Positions 38,901 through 47,801 of a DNA stretch of 54,622 nt are shown here, one piece after another; the first letter of the stretch is position 1; each line of letters starts with the position of its first letter. Source of the stretch: Hydrogenophaga sp. (GTDB lineage: Bacteria > Pseudomonadota > Gammaproteobacteria > Burkholderiales > Burkholderiaceae_C); NCBI RefSeq assembly GCF_028698005.1, contig NZ_JAQVEJ010000002.1, positions 1 to 54,622 on the forward strand, written 5' to 3'. Both the position numbers and the translations under genes were made by a program. The notes under the pieces are model-generated. The model made no database searches. It saw only the letters and a list, made by a program, of their open reading frames with translations, and had not been told where the DNA came from.

Positions 38901-39668
38901 TCAGGCCGGCAAGGCAGGCGCCTGCACCAGCGACCGCAGGCGCCTGTCCGCTTCGGTATCGCGGCTTGGGCGCAGGTGGCGCTTGGCATCGAGGTAGTGC
39001 GTGCTGAACACATCCAGCCAGGTCGCCAGCAGTTCGCCGGCATGGGCTTCACCGGCCAGTGCCAGGCAGAACGCGGCCACCTCGGCGGTGCAGAAATGGT
39101 CCTCGCGCACCGAGCGCCGCAGGCGGTAGCCCGATGCCCGGCCGGGTTGCAGGCTGAGCACGTGGAAGCGCGCCAGGTAGGGGCTCTTGTTGAACATCTT
39201 GCGCGCCTCGGTCCAGGTGCCGTCCAGCAGGACGAACAGCGGCCGGCGGCCGGCCTGCGCCAGGGCATCGCCATCCACCTGGTCCGTCACCACCCGTGGC
39301 GGCGTCACGAACTCGCCCGGAAACACCACATAGGGCTGCCACTGCGGGTCGTCCAGCAGGGCCAGCAGCCGGTCATCGACACGCGTGCGTGACCAGGCAA
39401 ACGCCCAGGTGTCGGGCACGAGGTCGGCAATCAGCCAACCCGTGTTGCTCGGTTTGAGCGCCTCGATGTCGCCCATGAGCAGGCACATGCCGGCGCGGCT
39501 GTCCAGGGCCGGGGCCGGTCTCAGGTCGCAGATGCAGTGTGCCGGCGGCAGGCGGCACCGCGTGCAGCGCCCAGCGGCGCCGCCCCGCGCCACGAAGGGC
39601 TTGCTGCTGGCGGCCAGCCGCTCGGCCCGCAAGGCGGCCACCGCGTGGCCGTCGAAAGGTATGTCCAT
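38901..39668 (-). CDS. DTW domain-containing protein (tRNA-uridine aminocarboxypropyltransferase-like)
   Basis: N-terminal Cys cluster CTRCRLPPAHCIC and LLDGTWTEARKM DTW-type motif. Confidence 0.85.
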   Translation of the reverse strand: MDIPFDGHAVAALRAERLAASSKPFVARGGAAGRCTRCRLPPAHCICDLRPAPALDSRAGMCLLMGDIEALKPSNTGWLIADLVPDTWAFAWSRTRVDDRLLALLDDPQWQPYVVFPGEFVTPPRVVTDQVDGDALAQAGRRPLFVLLDGTWTEARKMFNKSPYLARFHVLSLQPGRASGYRLRRSVREDHFCTAEVAAFCLALAGEAHAGELLATWLDVFSTHYLDAKRHLRPSRDTEADRRLRSLVQAPALPA

Positions 39669-39761
39669 GCCGGGACTGTAGGCGATCTGGGTCGTCGGCC
39701 GGCCTGTCCCGGACATTCCCGGGACAATCAGGCTTCCACCCCCTGCCTGGAAGAGCCCCGC

Positions 39762-41276
39762 GTGAGCCCGCACGACACCCGCCCCCTGTTTGCCTTCGAC
39801 AACACCTACGCCCGCGACCTTGAAGACATGTCCGTGCCCTGGCAACCGGCTCGCTCGCCCGCGCCGCGCTGGCTGCAGTTCAACCGTGCCCTGGCGGCAG
39901 ATCTCGGCCTCGACGGCGATGCCCTCGCCTCCGACGCCGGGCTGGCCTGCCTGGCGGGCAACGCCATACCCGACGGCGCCCAGCCGGTTGCCCAGGCCTA
40001 TGCCGGCCACCAGTTCGGCGGCTTCTCGCCCCAGTTGGGCGATGGGCGTGCGCTGCTGCTGGGCGAGGTGATCGACCGCCACGGGCGGCGCCGCGACATC
40101 GCCTTCAAAGGCTCGGGGCGCACGCCGTTTTCGCGTGGTGGCGACGGCAAGGCCGCCGTGGGCCCCGTGCTGCGCGAATACCTGATGGGCGAGGCCATGC
40201 ACGCGCTGGGCATTCCGACCACGCGCGCGCTGGCGGCGGTGGCCACGGGCGAGACGATCTTCCGCGACCAGCCCCTGCACGGCGCCATCCTCACGCGCGT
40301 GGCCGCGAGCCACCTGCGCGTGGGCACCTTCCAGTTCTTCGCCGCGCGCGGCGACCATGAGCGTGTGCGGCGCCTGGCCGACTACGCCATCGCGCGCCAC
40401 GACCCCGAGCTGCGGGCACAGGACGGCCGCCACCTGGCGCTGCTGCGCGCCGTGTGCGAGCGCCAGGCCCGGCTGGTGGCGCAGTGGATGGGCGTGGGCT
40501 TCATCCACGGCGTGATGAACACCGACAACATGACCATCTCGGGCGAGACCATCGACTACGGTCCCTGCGCCTTCCTCGAGGCCTACGACCCGGCCACCGT
40601 GTTCAGCTCCATTGACCACCACGGCCGCTACGCCTTCGGCAACCAGCCGGGCATCGCGCAGTGGAACCTGGCCCGCCTGGCCGAGACGCTGCTGCCACTG
40701 ATCGACACCGACGAAGACACGGCCGTCGCGCGGGCCACCGAGGTGCTGGATGCCTTCGGCCCTGCCTTCGACCGCGAGTGGCTGCGCATCCACCGCCGCA
40801 AGATCGGCCTGCAGGGCAGCACCGGGACCGCCGGCAACGATGAGGCCGACCGGGCGCTGCTGAACGACTACCTGGCGCTGCTGCACCGCCACCACGTCGA
40901 TTTCACCCTCGGCTTCCGGCGCCTGTCGGACGCCCTGCGCTCGCCCGCGGTGAACCCGCTCGCGCCGCTGTTCGGCGCGGGTGGCGCCGAACTGGCGAGC
41001 TGGCTGGCCCGCTGGCGGCAGCGCCTGCAGGACCAGGGCACGCCGCCGGCCGACGTGGCCGATGCGATGGATGCGGCCAACCCGCTCTACATCCCGCGCA
41101 ACCACCTGGTCGAGAACGCGCTGGACGCTGCCACCGGGTCGATGGACCTGCGCCCGTTCGAGCGCCTGCTGGCGGTGGTCACGCGCCCCTACGACGAGCG
41201 CCCCGAGGACGCGCTGTGCGCCCTGCCCGGCAGCGCCGAGCAGACCGAGGGCTACCGGACCTTCTGCGGCACATGA
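39762..41276 (+). CDS. selO: SelO/YdiU family protein adenylyltransferase (pseudokinase)
   Basis: YAGHQFGGFSPQLGDGRA, FKGSGRTPFSRGGDGKAA, GVMNTDNMTISGETIDYGPCAFLEAYDP; GTG start at 39762. Confidence 0.93.
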   Translation: MSPHDTRPLFAFDNTYARDLEDMSVPWQPARSPAPRWLQFNRALAADLGLDGDALASDAGLACLAGNAIPDGAQPVAQAYAGHQFGGFSPQLGDGRALLLGEVIDRHGRRRDIAFKGSGRTPFSRGGDGKAAVGPVLREYLMGEAMHALGIPTTRALAAVATGETIFRDQPLHGAILTRVAASHLRVGTFQFFAARGDHERVRRLADYAIARHDPELRAQDGRHLALLRAVCERQARLVAQWMGVGFIHGVMNTDNMTISGETIDYGPCAFLEAYDPATVFSSIDHHGRYAFGNQPGIAQWNLARLAETLLPLIDTDEDTAVARATEVLDAFGPAFDREWLRIHRRKIGLQGSTGTAGNDEADRALLNDYLALLHRHHVDFTLGFRRLSDALRSPAVNPLAPLFGAGGAELASWLARWRQRLQDQGTPPADVADAMDAANPLYIPRNHLVENALDAATGSMDLRPFERLLAVVTRPYDERPEDALCALPGSAEQTEGYRTFCGT

Positions 41277-41343
41277 AACGAACGCCCCCGGCACCGCCGC
41301 GGGGCGCACCCCATCGGTACGTCGTCCGGTGGACACCCCACCC

Positions 41344-41373
41344 ATGTGTGACAAATCGAAAGAAGACACACAT
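41344..41373. repeat. Inverted repeat ATGTGTG-16 nt-CACACAT upstream of outer-membrane barrel gene
   Basis: Perfect 7-bp arms; 51 bp before ATG 41424. Confidence 0.5.
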
Positions 41374-41423
41374 TGCAGTACCCAATGCCGCCGCACCGGC
41401 ACACCGTCGATAGACTCCGGCCC

Positions 41424-41966
41424 ATGAACAAGCTCTCTTCGATCACCGCCCTCGCCAGCCTCTGTCTCGCATCCCTCGGCGCCCAGGCGCAGACCGTTTA
41501 CGGCGAACTGGGCTATGCCGCCATGTCCGCCAGGCTCAACGTCCCGCTGCTGGGCATCTCGGCCAAGGCCAGCCCGTCCATGGGCCGCGCCGTCATCGGC
41601 GTCTCACCCTTCGCCGGCCTGACCTTCGAAGGTCTGGCGGCCGGCCATCTGGCCGACGACCGGTTCCGCAGCAGCGGCAGCGAAATCCTCAACGGCCGCG
41701 CCAAGATCAACCAGATCCTGGGCCTGTACGTGGGCGGTCGCTTCGGGCTCGGTCCGGTCGAGCTCTACGGCCGCATCGGCCAGGCCCGCAGCGAATTGCA
41801 GTTCAAGGGGCTGGGCTCGACGCACGACAGCGACGTGTCCTACGGCGGTGGCCTGCGATTGATCCCGGGCAAGCACCTGACGTTCAGCGCCGACTACATG
41901 AACTACTACAACAAGGGCGGCGCGCGGCTCGAGGGCTACACCCTGAGTGTCGGCTACCGCTTCTGA
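41424..41966 (+). CDS. Outer membrane beta-barrel protein (OmpX/OmpA-like porin family)
   Basis: Signal peptide ending AQAQ, alternating amphipathic strands, C-terminal YTLSVGYRF (terminal F). Confidence 0.75.
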   Translation: MNKLSSITALASLCLASLGAQAQTVYGELGYAAMSARLNVPLLGISAKASPSMGRAVIGVSPFAGLTFEGLAAGHLADDRFRSSGSEILNGRAKINQILGLYVGGRFGLGPVELYGRIGQARSELQFKGLGSTHDSDVSYGGGLRLIPGKHLTFSADYMNYYNKGGARLEGYTLSVGYRF

Positions 41967-42089
41967 TCGGGCGGCACGCGGCCGCGACCGCGCTCCGCCC
42001 GTTGGCGGCGACCCACATCAGGGAAAACCCCTAAACTCGCCATCTGCTCTTGATTTGCAAACACTTTTCCCCAGATTCATGGGCAGACG

Positions 42090-42170
42090 GATACCTGTTC
42101 GACGCACCTATGCTGCAGCGCAGCATGCAATCGGGCTAACATCAGGTATCAAAGGCTTGGGCCTTTTTTC
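42090..42170 (+). ncRNA. Candidate structured RNA or leader ending in an intrinsic terminator
   Basis: GATACCTG (42090-42097) pairs with CAGGTATC (42143-42150), UUCGA/UCGGG helix, inner ATGCTGC-agc-GCAGCAT, then AAAGGC-ttgg-GCCTTTTTT. Confidence 0.5.
42151..42169 (+). terminator. Intrinsic terminator AAAGGC-TTGG-GCCTTTTTT
   Basis: 6-bp stem, tetraloop, run of T. Confidence 0.65.
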
Positions 42171-42217
42171 TGAATCCGGTCGCGGGCAGCACACGCGCTG
42201 GCCTGCCGCCCCCACAC

Positions 42218-43054
42218 ATGCGATACAAGCTTCTCACAGCCGAGCAGTATGCGCGTCGGCTGCGCCTGCTCATAGCCGAATCCGGCGTTCTGCATCGACG
42301 CGTGCAAAGCGTCGGTGGCCGTGCTGTCATCGGCTGGGGCTACAGTTTCCAGCGCAACAACAACAGCGCCATCTGGCGCGATGCCGGCATTGACCTGACG
42401 ACCGAAGGCTGGGCCCACCTGCGGCGCATCGACGAAGCGCCCACGGGTGCGCGCACGCTGCAGGCACTGGCTTTCGACAAGGTACTGACCGAAGCCGAAG
42501 CCAATCGCCTGCTGGTGGCCTCGTCGCGCGAACACGAAATTCATGCCAACCGGTTCGAGCTGCCGTACTCCGACGAGCGGCTGGCCCTGGTGTCACTGAC
42601 ATTCAGCCGCGGCACCCAGACCCTGACCGAAGCGCACCCGCTGATGGCAGCACTGGCCGCCGGCCACCGTGCCGAGGCCTGGTACCAGTTGCGCTACAAC
42701 TGCTGGGGCTACGCAGCCGATCTGGAAGCCGGCCTGCGCAAACGGCGCCTCATGGAGTCCACCGTGTTCGGCCTGTACGACGATCCCTCGCAGGTCGGCA
42801 TCGACGAAGCACGCCAGGTGGCCGAGATGATCGATCGCCACCGCGCCGAGATCAACCAGGTGGAGCAGCGCTTTGGCCAGACCCTGGCGGGCGTCGAGGG
42901 CCAGCGCGACCTGATCGCCCAGGCCAACCGTGACTACCCGGGCATCGTCAGCACCTGGGGCGAAGTGCCCACCATCCGCGAGGCACTGGCCCCCGCGCGC
43001 AATGCACTGATGGCCGCCGGCCTGGACATCGGTTTGTTCAACCCAGCACCGTAG
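42218..43054 (+). CDS. Lysozyme-like (GH24/T4-type fold) protein with divergent active site, cytoplasmic
   Basis: VIGWGYSF aligned to TIGxGH, LTEAEANRLL, DERLALVSLTFSRG, GLRKRRLMESTVF; no signal peptide; remote similarity by eye. Confidence 0.5.
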   Translation: MRYKLLTAEQYARRLRLLIAESGVLHRRVQSVGGRAVIGWGYSFQRNNNSAIWRDAGIDLTTEGWAHLRRIDEAPTGARTLQALAFDKVLTEAEANRLLVASSREHEIHANRFELPYSDERLALVSLTFSRGTQTLTEAHPLMAALAAGHRAEAWYQLRYNCWGYAADLEAGLRKRRLMESTVFGLYDDPSQVGIDEARQVAEMIDRHRAEINQVEQRFGQTLAGVEGQRDLIAQANRDYPGIVSTWGEVPTIREALAPARNALMAAGLDIGLFNPAP

Positions 43055-44339
43055 CCAGCTCCCGCATCGACGGCCGACGCGAGGGCACCGCGTCCAGACA
43101 GGCTTCGACCCAGGGCTGCAGGCGTGTGGCCCACGCCGCATCGGACGGCGCCAGGCGCTGCAGCAGCTCGTCCATCAGGCAGCCGAACGCCCGCACCTCC
43201 AGTGCCCGCAGGGCATCGGCCACGGGCGCTTGGCCGGTTGGCAGCACCGTGGCGGCGCCGAAGTCGCCCAGCACCGCCTCGCCCGAATCCGGTGAAACGT
43301 GGATGTTGTGCGCGTAGAAGTCGCCGTGCATGACGCTGCGGGCATGCAGGTGGGCGAGCGCGGCGGCCATCGCCCCGAGCCACCCACGCACGGCCTGTCC
43401 ATCGAACAACTGACCCGGGGCGTACACATCGCGCGTGCAGCTCTCGAAACTGGGCGGGCTGGCCAGGGCCACATGTCCGGCCGGCAGCAGGGGCATGAGC
43501 ACGCCCTGCATCCCGTCGGGATGGCCCTGCATCTGCGCCGCCGGCGTGACCAAGGCCGGATGATGGCCGGCGATCAGGCTGGCCCGCCATTCGTCCTCGG
43601 GCCGCCCATCGCTGGTCACCGCCCCCTTGAACAGTTTGAGTGCCCACGACCGCTGCCCGGTGCCCGCCTCGCGCACCCGGTAGATGTCACCCGAGGCCCC
43701 CCCGCCCAGACGGTCTTCCACCACCAGATGGTGCCAGGGCACCACCGGCAGCGCGGGTGTCTCCGGGCACGGCCAGCCCAGCGGATTGCCCGACAGGGCC
43801 AGCCAGCTCAGGCGTGGCAATTCGGTCAGCCAGGCAGGCAGTCGGGGCAGCGCATTGGCGGACAGCCGCAACAGCTCCAGCCGGCGGGCGTCGGCCAGAG
43901 AATCCGGCAGGGCCTGCAGGCGGTTGCCGGCCAGCATGAGTTTTTGCAGGGCCGCCCGCTCACCCAGAGCGACCGGCAGTTGCGTCAGCCGGTTGTCGGT
44001 CAGGATCAGCCAGCGCAGCCGGGCCGGCAGGGCCTGCGCCGGCACGACATCGATCCGGTTCGCCTTGAAGCCCACCATCTCCAGCGCAGGGCAGTCGCCC
44101 AGGCATTCGGGCAGATGGGTGAAATCGTTGTCCGAGCAGAAGATGATGCGCAGGCGCCGCAGGCGGCCGAGGTCGTCCGGCAGTTCCGACAGCCGGTTGC
44201 CGCTGAGGTTGAGCACCTCCAGGCTGTCGGCCAGTTCGAAGATCTCGCGCGGAAACCGGGTCAGGCCGGCCGAGAGATCCAGCCGGCGCGCGCCGGCCAA
44301 TTGTCCGGTGCGCAATTGTTCGAGTGTGTGCGTGGGCAT
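43038..44339 (-). CDS. Leucine-rich repeat protein fused to C-terminal Ser/Thr protein kinase-like domain
   Basis: About seven LxxLxLxxNxLxxLP repeats; LGGGASGDIYRV, WALKLFKG, VMHGDFYAHNIHV, LGDFGAA. Confidence 0.85.
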   Translation of the reverse strand: MPTHTLEQLRTGQLAGARRLDLSAGLTRFPREIFELADSLEVLNLSGNRLSELPDDLGRLRRLRIIFCSDNDFTHLPECLGDCPALEMVGFKANRIDVVPAQALPARLRWLILTDNRLTQLPVALGERAALQKLMLAGNRLQALPDSLADARRLELLRLSANALPRLPAWLTELPRLSWLALSGNPLGWPCPETPALPVVPWHHLVVEDRLGGGASGDIYRVREAGTGQRSWALKLFKGAVTSDGRPEDEWRASLIAGHHPALVTPAAQMQGHPDGMQGVLMPLLPAGHVALASPPSFESCTRDVYAPGQLFDGQAVRGWLGAMAAALAHLHARSVMHGDFYAHNIHVSPDSGEAVLGDFGAATVLPTGQAPVADALRALEVRAFGCLMDELLQRLAPSDAAWATRLQPWVEACLDAVPSRRPSMRELATVLG

Positions 44340-44475
44340 GCGGTCATTGTCGCCAATGCCCGCGCCGATGCCTGCCAGTTTGCAACGTTCTTTGCACGCA
44401 CATCGCTGCAGATTTACAAGCGGGACACGTCCGGGGCGCAACATGAAGGCTCACCAACACCCAGAGGAGTTCTCC

Positions 44476-44919
44476 ATGCAACGCCGACACCTGATCCGAA
44501 CGCTGGTCGTCACCGCGCTGGGCGGCACGGCCCTGTCTGCCATGGCACAAGGCCCGCACGGCGGACCGCCACCGCATCCGGGACCGAACCGTCGGCCCCC
44601 CGGACATGCGCCCCATCAACCGCCGCGTCCGCCGGCACAGATCCACCGTCCGGTGCCACCGCCACCCCCGCGCCATCCGCAGGCCGCTCCGGGACACCGG
44701 CCTCCACCGCCGCCCTACCACTACAACGCGCGTGGCCCCGAATTCCGCAAGGGTGCACGCCTGCCCGGGTACCTGCGCCACCAGAACTACTTCGTGACCG
44801 ACTACCGCATCCACCGGCTGCCGCCACCACCCGCCCGCCACCACTGGGTGCAGGTCGGCCCCGACTACGTGCTGGTGAACGGCTACGGCCTCATCATCAA
44901 CGTGGTGATCGGCCGCTGA
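44476..44919 (+). CDS. RcnB family periplasmic protein
   Basis: Signal peptide, His/Pro-rich region, GARLPGYLRHQNYFVTDYRIHRLPPPPARHHWVQVGPDYVLV. Confidence 0.82.
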   Translation: MQRRHLIRTLVVTALGGTALSAMAQGPHGGPPPHPGPNRRPPGHAPHQPPRPPAQIHRPVPPPPPRHPQAAPGHRPPPPPYHYNARGPEFRKGARLPGYLRHQNYFVTDYRIHRLPPPPARHHWVQVGPDYVLVNGYGLIINVVIGR

Positions 44920-44999
44920 GGCGGGCCACCCGGGGCAGGCCAGCCGGGTTCGTGGCAGCATGATGGCCCGAGACACATTCCTCTCAGACGACGTCACAC

Positions 45000-45584
45000 A
45001 TGAAAACGACCCGACTCCTTGCCCTGGCCCTCGCACTGGGCCTGGCCGCCTGCTCGCGCGATGCCGGTGAATCGGCCTCAGCCTCCGCGACGGCGCCATC
45101 CCAGGCCATTGCCCGTGCCGACGCCGTGGAGGCGGTGGCCGCCCGCGGCAGGGGTTTCACGGCCGGTGCGCTGATGAGCGCCCAGGTGGTCTATGTGCTG
45201 TTCGACCCGCAATGCCCGCACTGCGCGCACCTGTGGGAATCCTCCCAGCCCCTCATGGATCGCGCCCGCTTCGTCTGGCTGCCGGTGTCGCTGCTCGGCC
45301 CCAAGAGCCTGCCCCAGGGTGCGGCCATCCTGCAGGCGGCCTCGCCCGTCCAAGCCATGACGGCCCATGAGCAGTCACTGCTCTCGGGCGCCGGCGGCAC
45401 CTCGGCTTCGTCGAGCATCCCCGACGACATCGAGCAGGCCATCCGCGCCAACACCCAGTTGCTCAACGACCTGGGCGCCGATGCCGTGCCGTTCATCGTG
45501 ACGCGCCATCGCCAGAGCGGCGAGGTCGTGACGCAGGCCGGCTCGATGGGCACCGAGGCGCTGGCCAGGCTGATCGGCCTGTGA
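45000..45584 (+). CDS. DsbC/DsbG-like thioredoxin-fold lipoprotein
   Basis: AACS lipobox, VLFDPQCPHCAHLWE CxxC motif, DAVPFIVTRH cis-Pro loop. Confidence 0.82.
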   Translation: MKTTRLLALALALGLAACSRDAGESASASATAPSQAIARADAVEAVAARGRGFTAGALMSAQVVYVLFDPQCPHCAHLWESSQPLMDRARFVWLPVSLLGPKSLPQGAAILQAASPVQAMTAHEQSLLSGAGGTSASSSIPDDIEQAIRANTQLLNDLGADAVPFIVTRHRQSGEVVTQAGSMGTEALARLIGL

Positions 45585-45598
45585 CCGGTCGCCGGCGC

Positions 45599-46243
45599 TC
45601 AGATGCCGGTCTCGACCATGTGCAGGAGCCGGGCGCCCAGGGCCTGGCGCATCGCCACGGGCGCGTGTCGCAGCGGCCCGTCGATCATCAGCAGCGCCAT
45701 ACCGTGCACCGTTGACCAGGCCAGGAACTCGGCACCCGGTCGTCGCTCGGGTGGCAGCACGCCGGCCTTCACCATCTCGTCCAGTGCATAGCTCAGCAGC
45801 TCGAACGGGTTGAGCCCCTTCTCGGCCGTCCGCGCCGGGTCCGCCGGCATCTGGACGTCAAAGGCGCCGGACGCAAACGCGGTAAGGAACCAGCCCGTCT
45901 CGGCCTGCGCGAAGGACAGGTATCCCCGCCCCACCGCGGCCAGCATCGCCCGCGACCGGGCCGCCAGGTCCGGCTCCGCCTCCGCGCGCTTGAGCTCGCG
46001 CTCGATCACCTCGGCCAGCTTGCCCAGGGCCGCGGCGCGCACGGCCTCAAACAGCGCCTGGTGGCTGGAGAAGTGGCGGTACGCCGCGTTCGGCGCCACG
46101 CCGGCACGGCGCGTGGCCTCGCGCAGGACCACGGCCTTGGGGCCGCCCTCGCGCGCCAGCGCCAGACCGGCGTTGACCAGTGCGGCGCGCAGATCGCCGT
46201 GGTGGTAGGTCGATCGCGCCTGGGGACGGCGGGCCGTGGCCAT
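45599..46243 (-). CDS. TetR/AcrR family transcriptional regulator
   Basis: N-terminal HTH YHHGDLRAALVNAGLALAREGGPKAVVLREATRRAGVAPNAAYRHFSSHQALFEAV. Confidence 0.92.
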   Translation of the reverse strand: MATARRPQARSTYHHGDLRAALVNAGLALAREGGPKAVVLREATRRAGVAPNAAYRHFSSHQALFEAVRAAALGKLAEVIERELKRAEAEPDLAARSRAMLAAVGRGYLSFAQAETGWFLTAFASGAFDVQMPADPARTAEKGLNPFELLSYALDEMVKAGVLPPERRPGAEFLAWSTVHGMALLMIDGPLRHAPVAMRQALGARLLHMVETGI

Positions 46244-46294
46244 GGTGGGGATTCAGCGAGCGGAAAACAAAAAATTACGCCTCATCGGACAAAC

Positions 46295-46341
46295 GATGTG
46301 GACAGCGTCCATTTTAGCCCCTAGGATGTGTACATCGTCCA
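46295..46341. promoter_or_regulatory. Tandem operator candidates GATGTGGACAGCGTCCA and GATGTGTACATCGTCCA
   Basis: 17-bp repeats with 2 mismatches, 46295-46311 and 46325-46341, 30-bp spacing, between divergent tetR and VOC genes. Confidence 0.65.
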
Positions 46342-46359
46342 CAAGCATGGGGACCCACC

Positions 46360-46863
46360 ATGGCCCGGATCGTTTCGCGCATACAGCCCTGCCTGTGGTT
46401 CGACACCCAGGCGGAAGAAGCCGCCCGCTTCTATGTCAGCGTCTTTCCCCACTCGCGCATCCTCAGCGTGACGCACTACGGCGAAGCGGGCAAGGAAGAG
46501 CATGGCAAGCCAGCCGGCTCGGTCATGACGTTGTCCTTCACGCTCGACGGCCAGGACATGCTGGCCCTCAACGGCGGCCCGCACTTCAGCTTCACCCCCG
46601 CGGTGTCGCTGATGATCCACTGCGACAGCCAGGCCGAGATCGACCACTACTGGGATGCACTGACCGCCGGCGGCGACCCCGCCGCACAGCAGTGCGGCTG
46701 GCTCACCGACCGCTTTGGCCTGTCATGGCAGGTCACCCCGCGCGACTGGGAGCAAATGATGAACTCGCCCGACCACGCCGCGTCGCAGCGCGCCATGCAG
46801 GCACTCATGAAGATGAAGAAGCTCGACATCGCCGCGTTGCAGGCGGCCTATGACGGGCGCTGA
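46360..46863 (+). CDS. VOC family protein (PhnB / 3-demethylubiquinone methyltransferase-like)
   Basis: IQPCLWFDTQAEEAARFYVSVFPHSRI and LNGGPHFSFTPAVSLMI. Confidence 0.9.
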   Translation: MARIVSRIQPCLWFDTQAEEAARFYVSVFPHSRILSVTHYGEAGKEEHGKPAGSVMTLSFTLDGQDMLALNGGPHFSFTPAVSLMIHCDSQAEIDHYWDALTAGGDPAAQQCGWLTDRFGLSWQVTPRDWEQMMNSPDHAASQRAMQALMKMKKLDIAALQAAYDGR

Positions 46864-46891
46864 CCCACCCACCAACGGCAAGGAGACCCAC

Positions 46892-47314
46892 ATGGACATC
46901 ACCGTCGAAACCCGTGTCAAAGCCCCCGTGGCGCAGGCCTGGGCCGCCTGGAACGATCCGCGCGCCATCGAGCAGTGGAACGCCGCCTCGCCCGACTGGC
47001 ACACACCCCGCGCCAGTGTCGATCTGCGCGAGGGCGGCCGGCTCATGGCCCGCATGGAGGCGCGCGACGGCAGCGAAGGCTTCGACTTCGTGGCCACCTA
47101 CACCCGCATCGAACCCGGGCGGCTCGTCGAGTACACGATGGACGACGGGCGGCGGGTGCGTGTCGAGTTCCATCCCTCGGGCAGCGACACCACCGTGCGC
47201 GAGACCTTCGAGGCCGAGAACGTCTATCCCCCGGAGATGCAGCGCGAGGGCTGGCAGGCCATCCTCGACCACTTCGCCCGCTACGTCGAAGGCCGTGTCA
47301 CGGCCGGGACGTGA
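46892..47314 (+). CDS. SRPBCC (AHSA1-type) domain protein
   Basis: AWAAWNDPRAIEQWNAASPDWHTPRASVDLREGGRL and GWQAILDHFARYVE. Confidence 0.88.
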   Translation: MDITVETRVKAPVAQAWAAWNDPRAIEQWNAASPDWHTPRASVDLREGGRLMARMEARDGSEGFDFVATYTRIEPGRLVEYTMDDGRRVRVEFHPSGSDTTVRETFEAENVYPPEMQREGWQAILDHFARYVEGRVTAGT

Positions 47315-47333
47315 TCCTCTCCGGGAGCCAGCC

Positions 47334-47801
47334 ATGCGGCACGACGAGCGCACCCTGAGCACATCCCGCACCCTGCCCTTCACGCCACAGGCCATCTACG
47401 GTGCGTTCGCCGCGCCCGAGCTGCTGGCGCGCTGGTGGGGGCCTGCGGGCTTCACCAACACGTTCGAGACCTTCGAATTCCGGCCCGGTGGCCGCTGGAC
47501 GTTCGTCATGCACGGGCCGGACGGCACCGACTACGCCAACAGCAACCGCTTCGAATCACTGGAACCCGACCGGCGGGTCGTCGTCCGCCACGATGGCCAG
47601 CCCTTTTTCACGCTGACGATCAGCCTGACACCCGTCGGCGGCGGCACGCTGCTGGAGTGGGATCAGACCTTTGACGACGCCCAGACCGCAGACGCCGTCA
47701 GGCATCGCGTCGACCCGGCCAACGAGCAGAACCTCGACCGCCTGACCCGGGTCCTGAACGACACGATCACCACCCACCCCCCACCGGAGGCCACACCATG
47801 A
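47334..47801 (+). CDS. SRPBCC (AHSA1-type) domain protein
   Basis: IYGAFAAPELLARWWGPAGFTNTFETFEFRPGGRWTFVMHGPDG. Confidence 0.9.
   Translation: MRHDERTLSTSRTLPFTPQAIYGAFAAPELLARWWGPAGFTNTFETFEFRPGGRWTFVMHGPDGTDYANSNRFESLEPDRRVVVRHDGQPFFTLTISLTPVGGGTLLEWDQTFDDAQTADAVRHRVDPANEQNLDRLTRVLNDTITTHPPPEATP

Noticed and set aside
44560-44730. Pro/His-rich low-complexity stretch as a possible repeat element
   Set aside because: It is the coding linker of an RcnB-family protein; no tandem DNA repeat unit.
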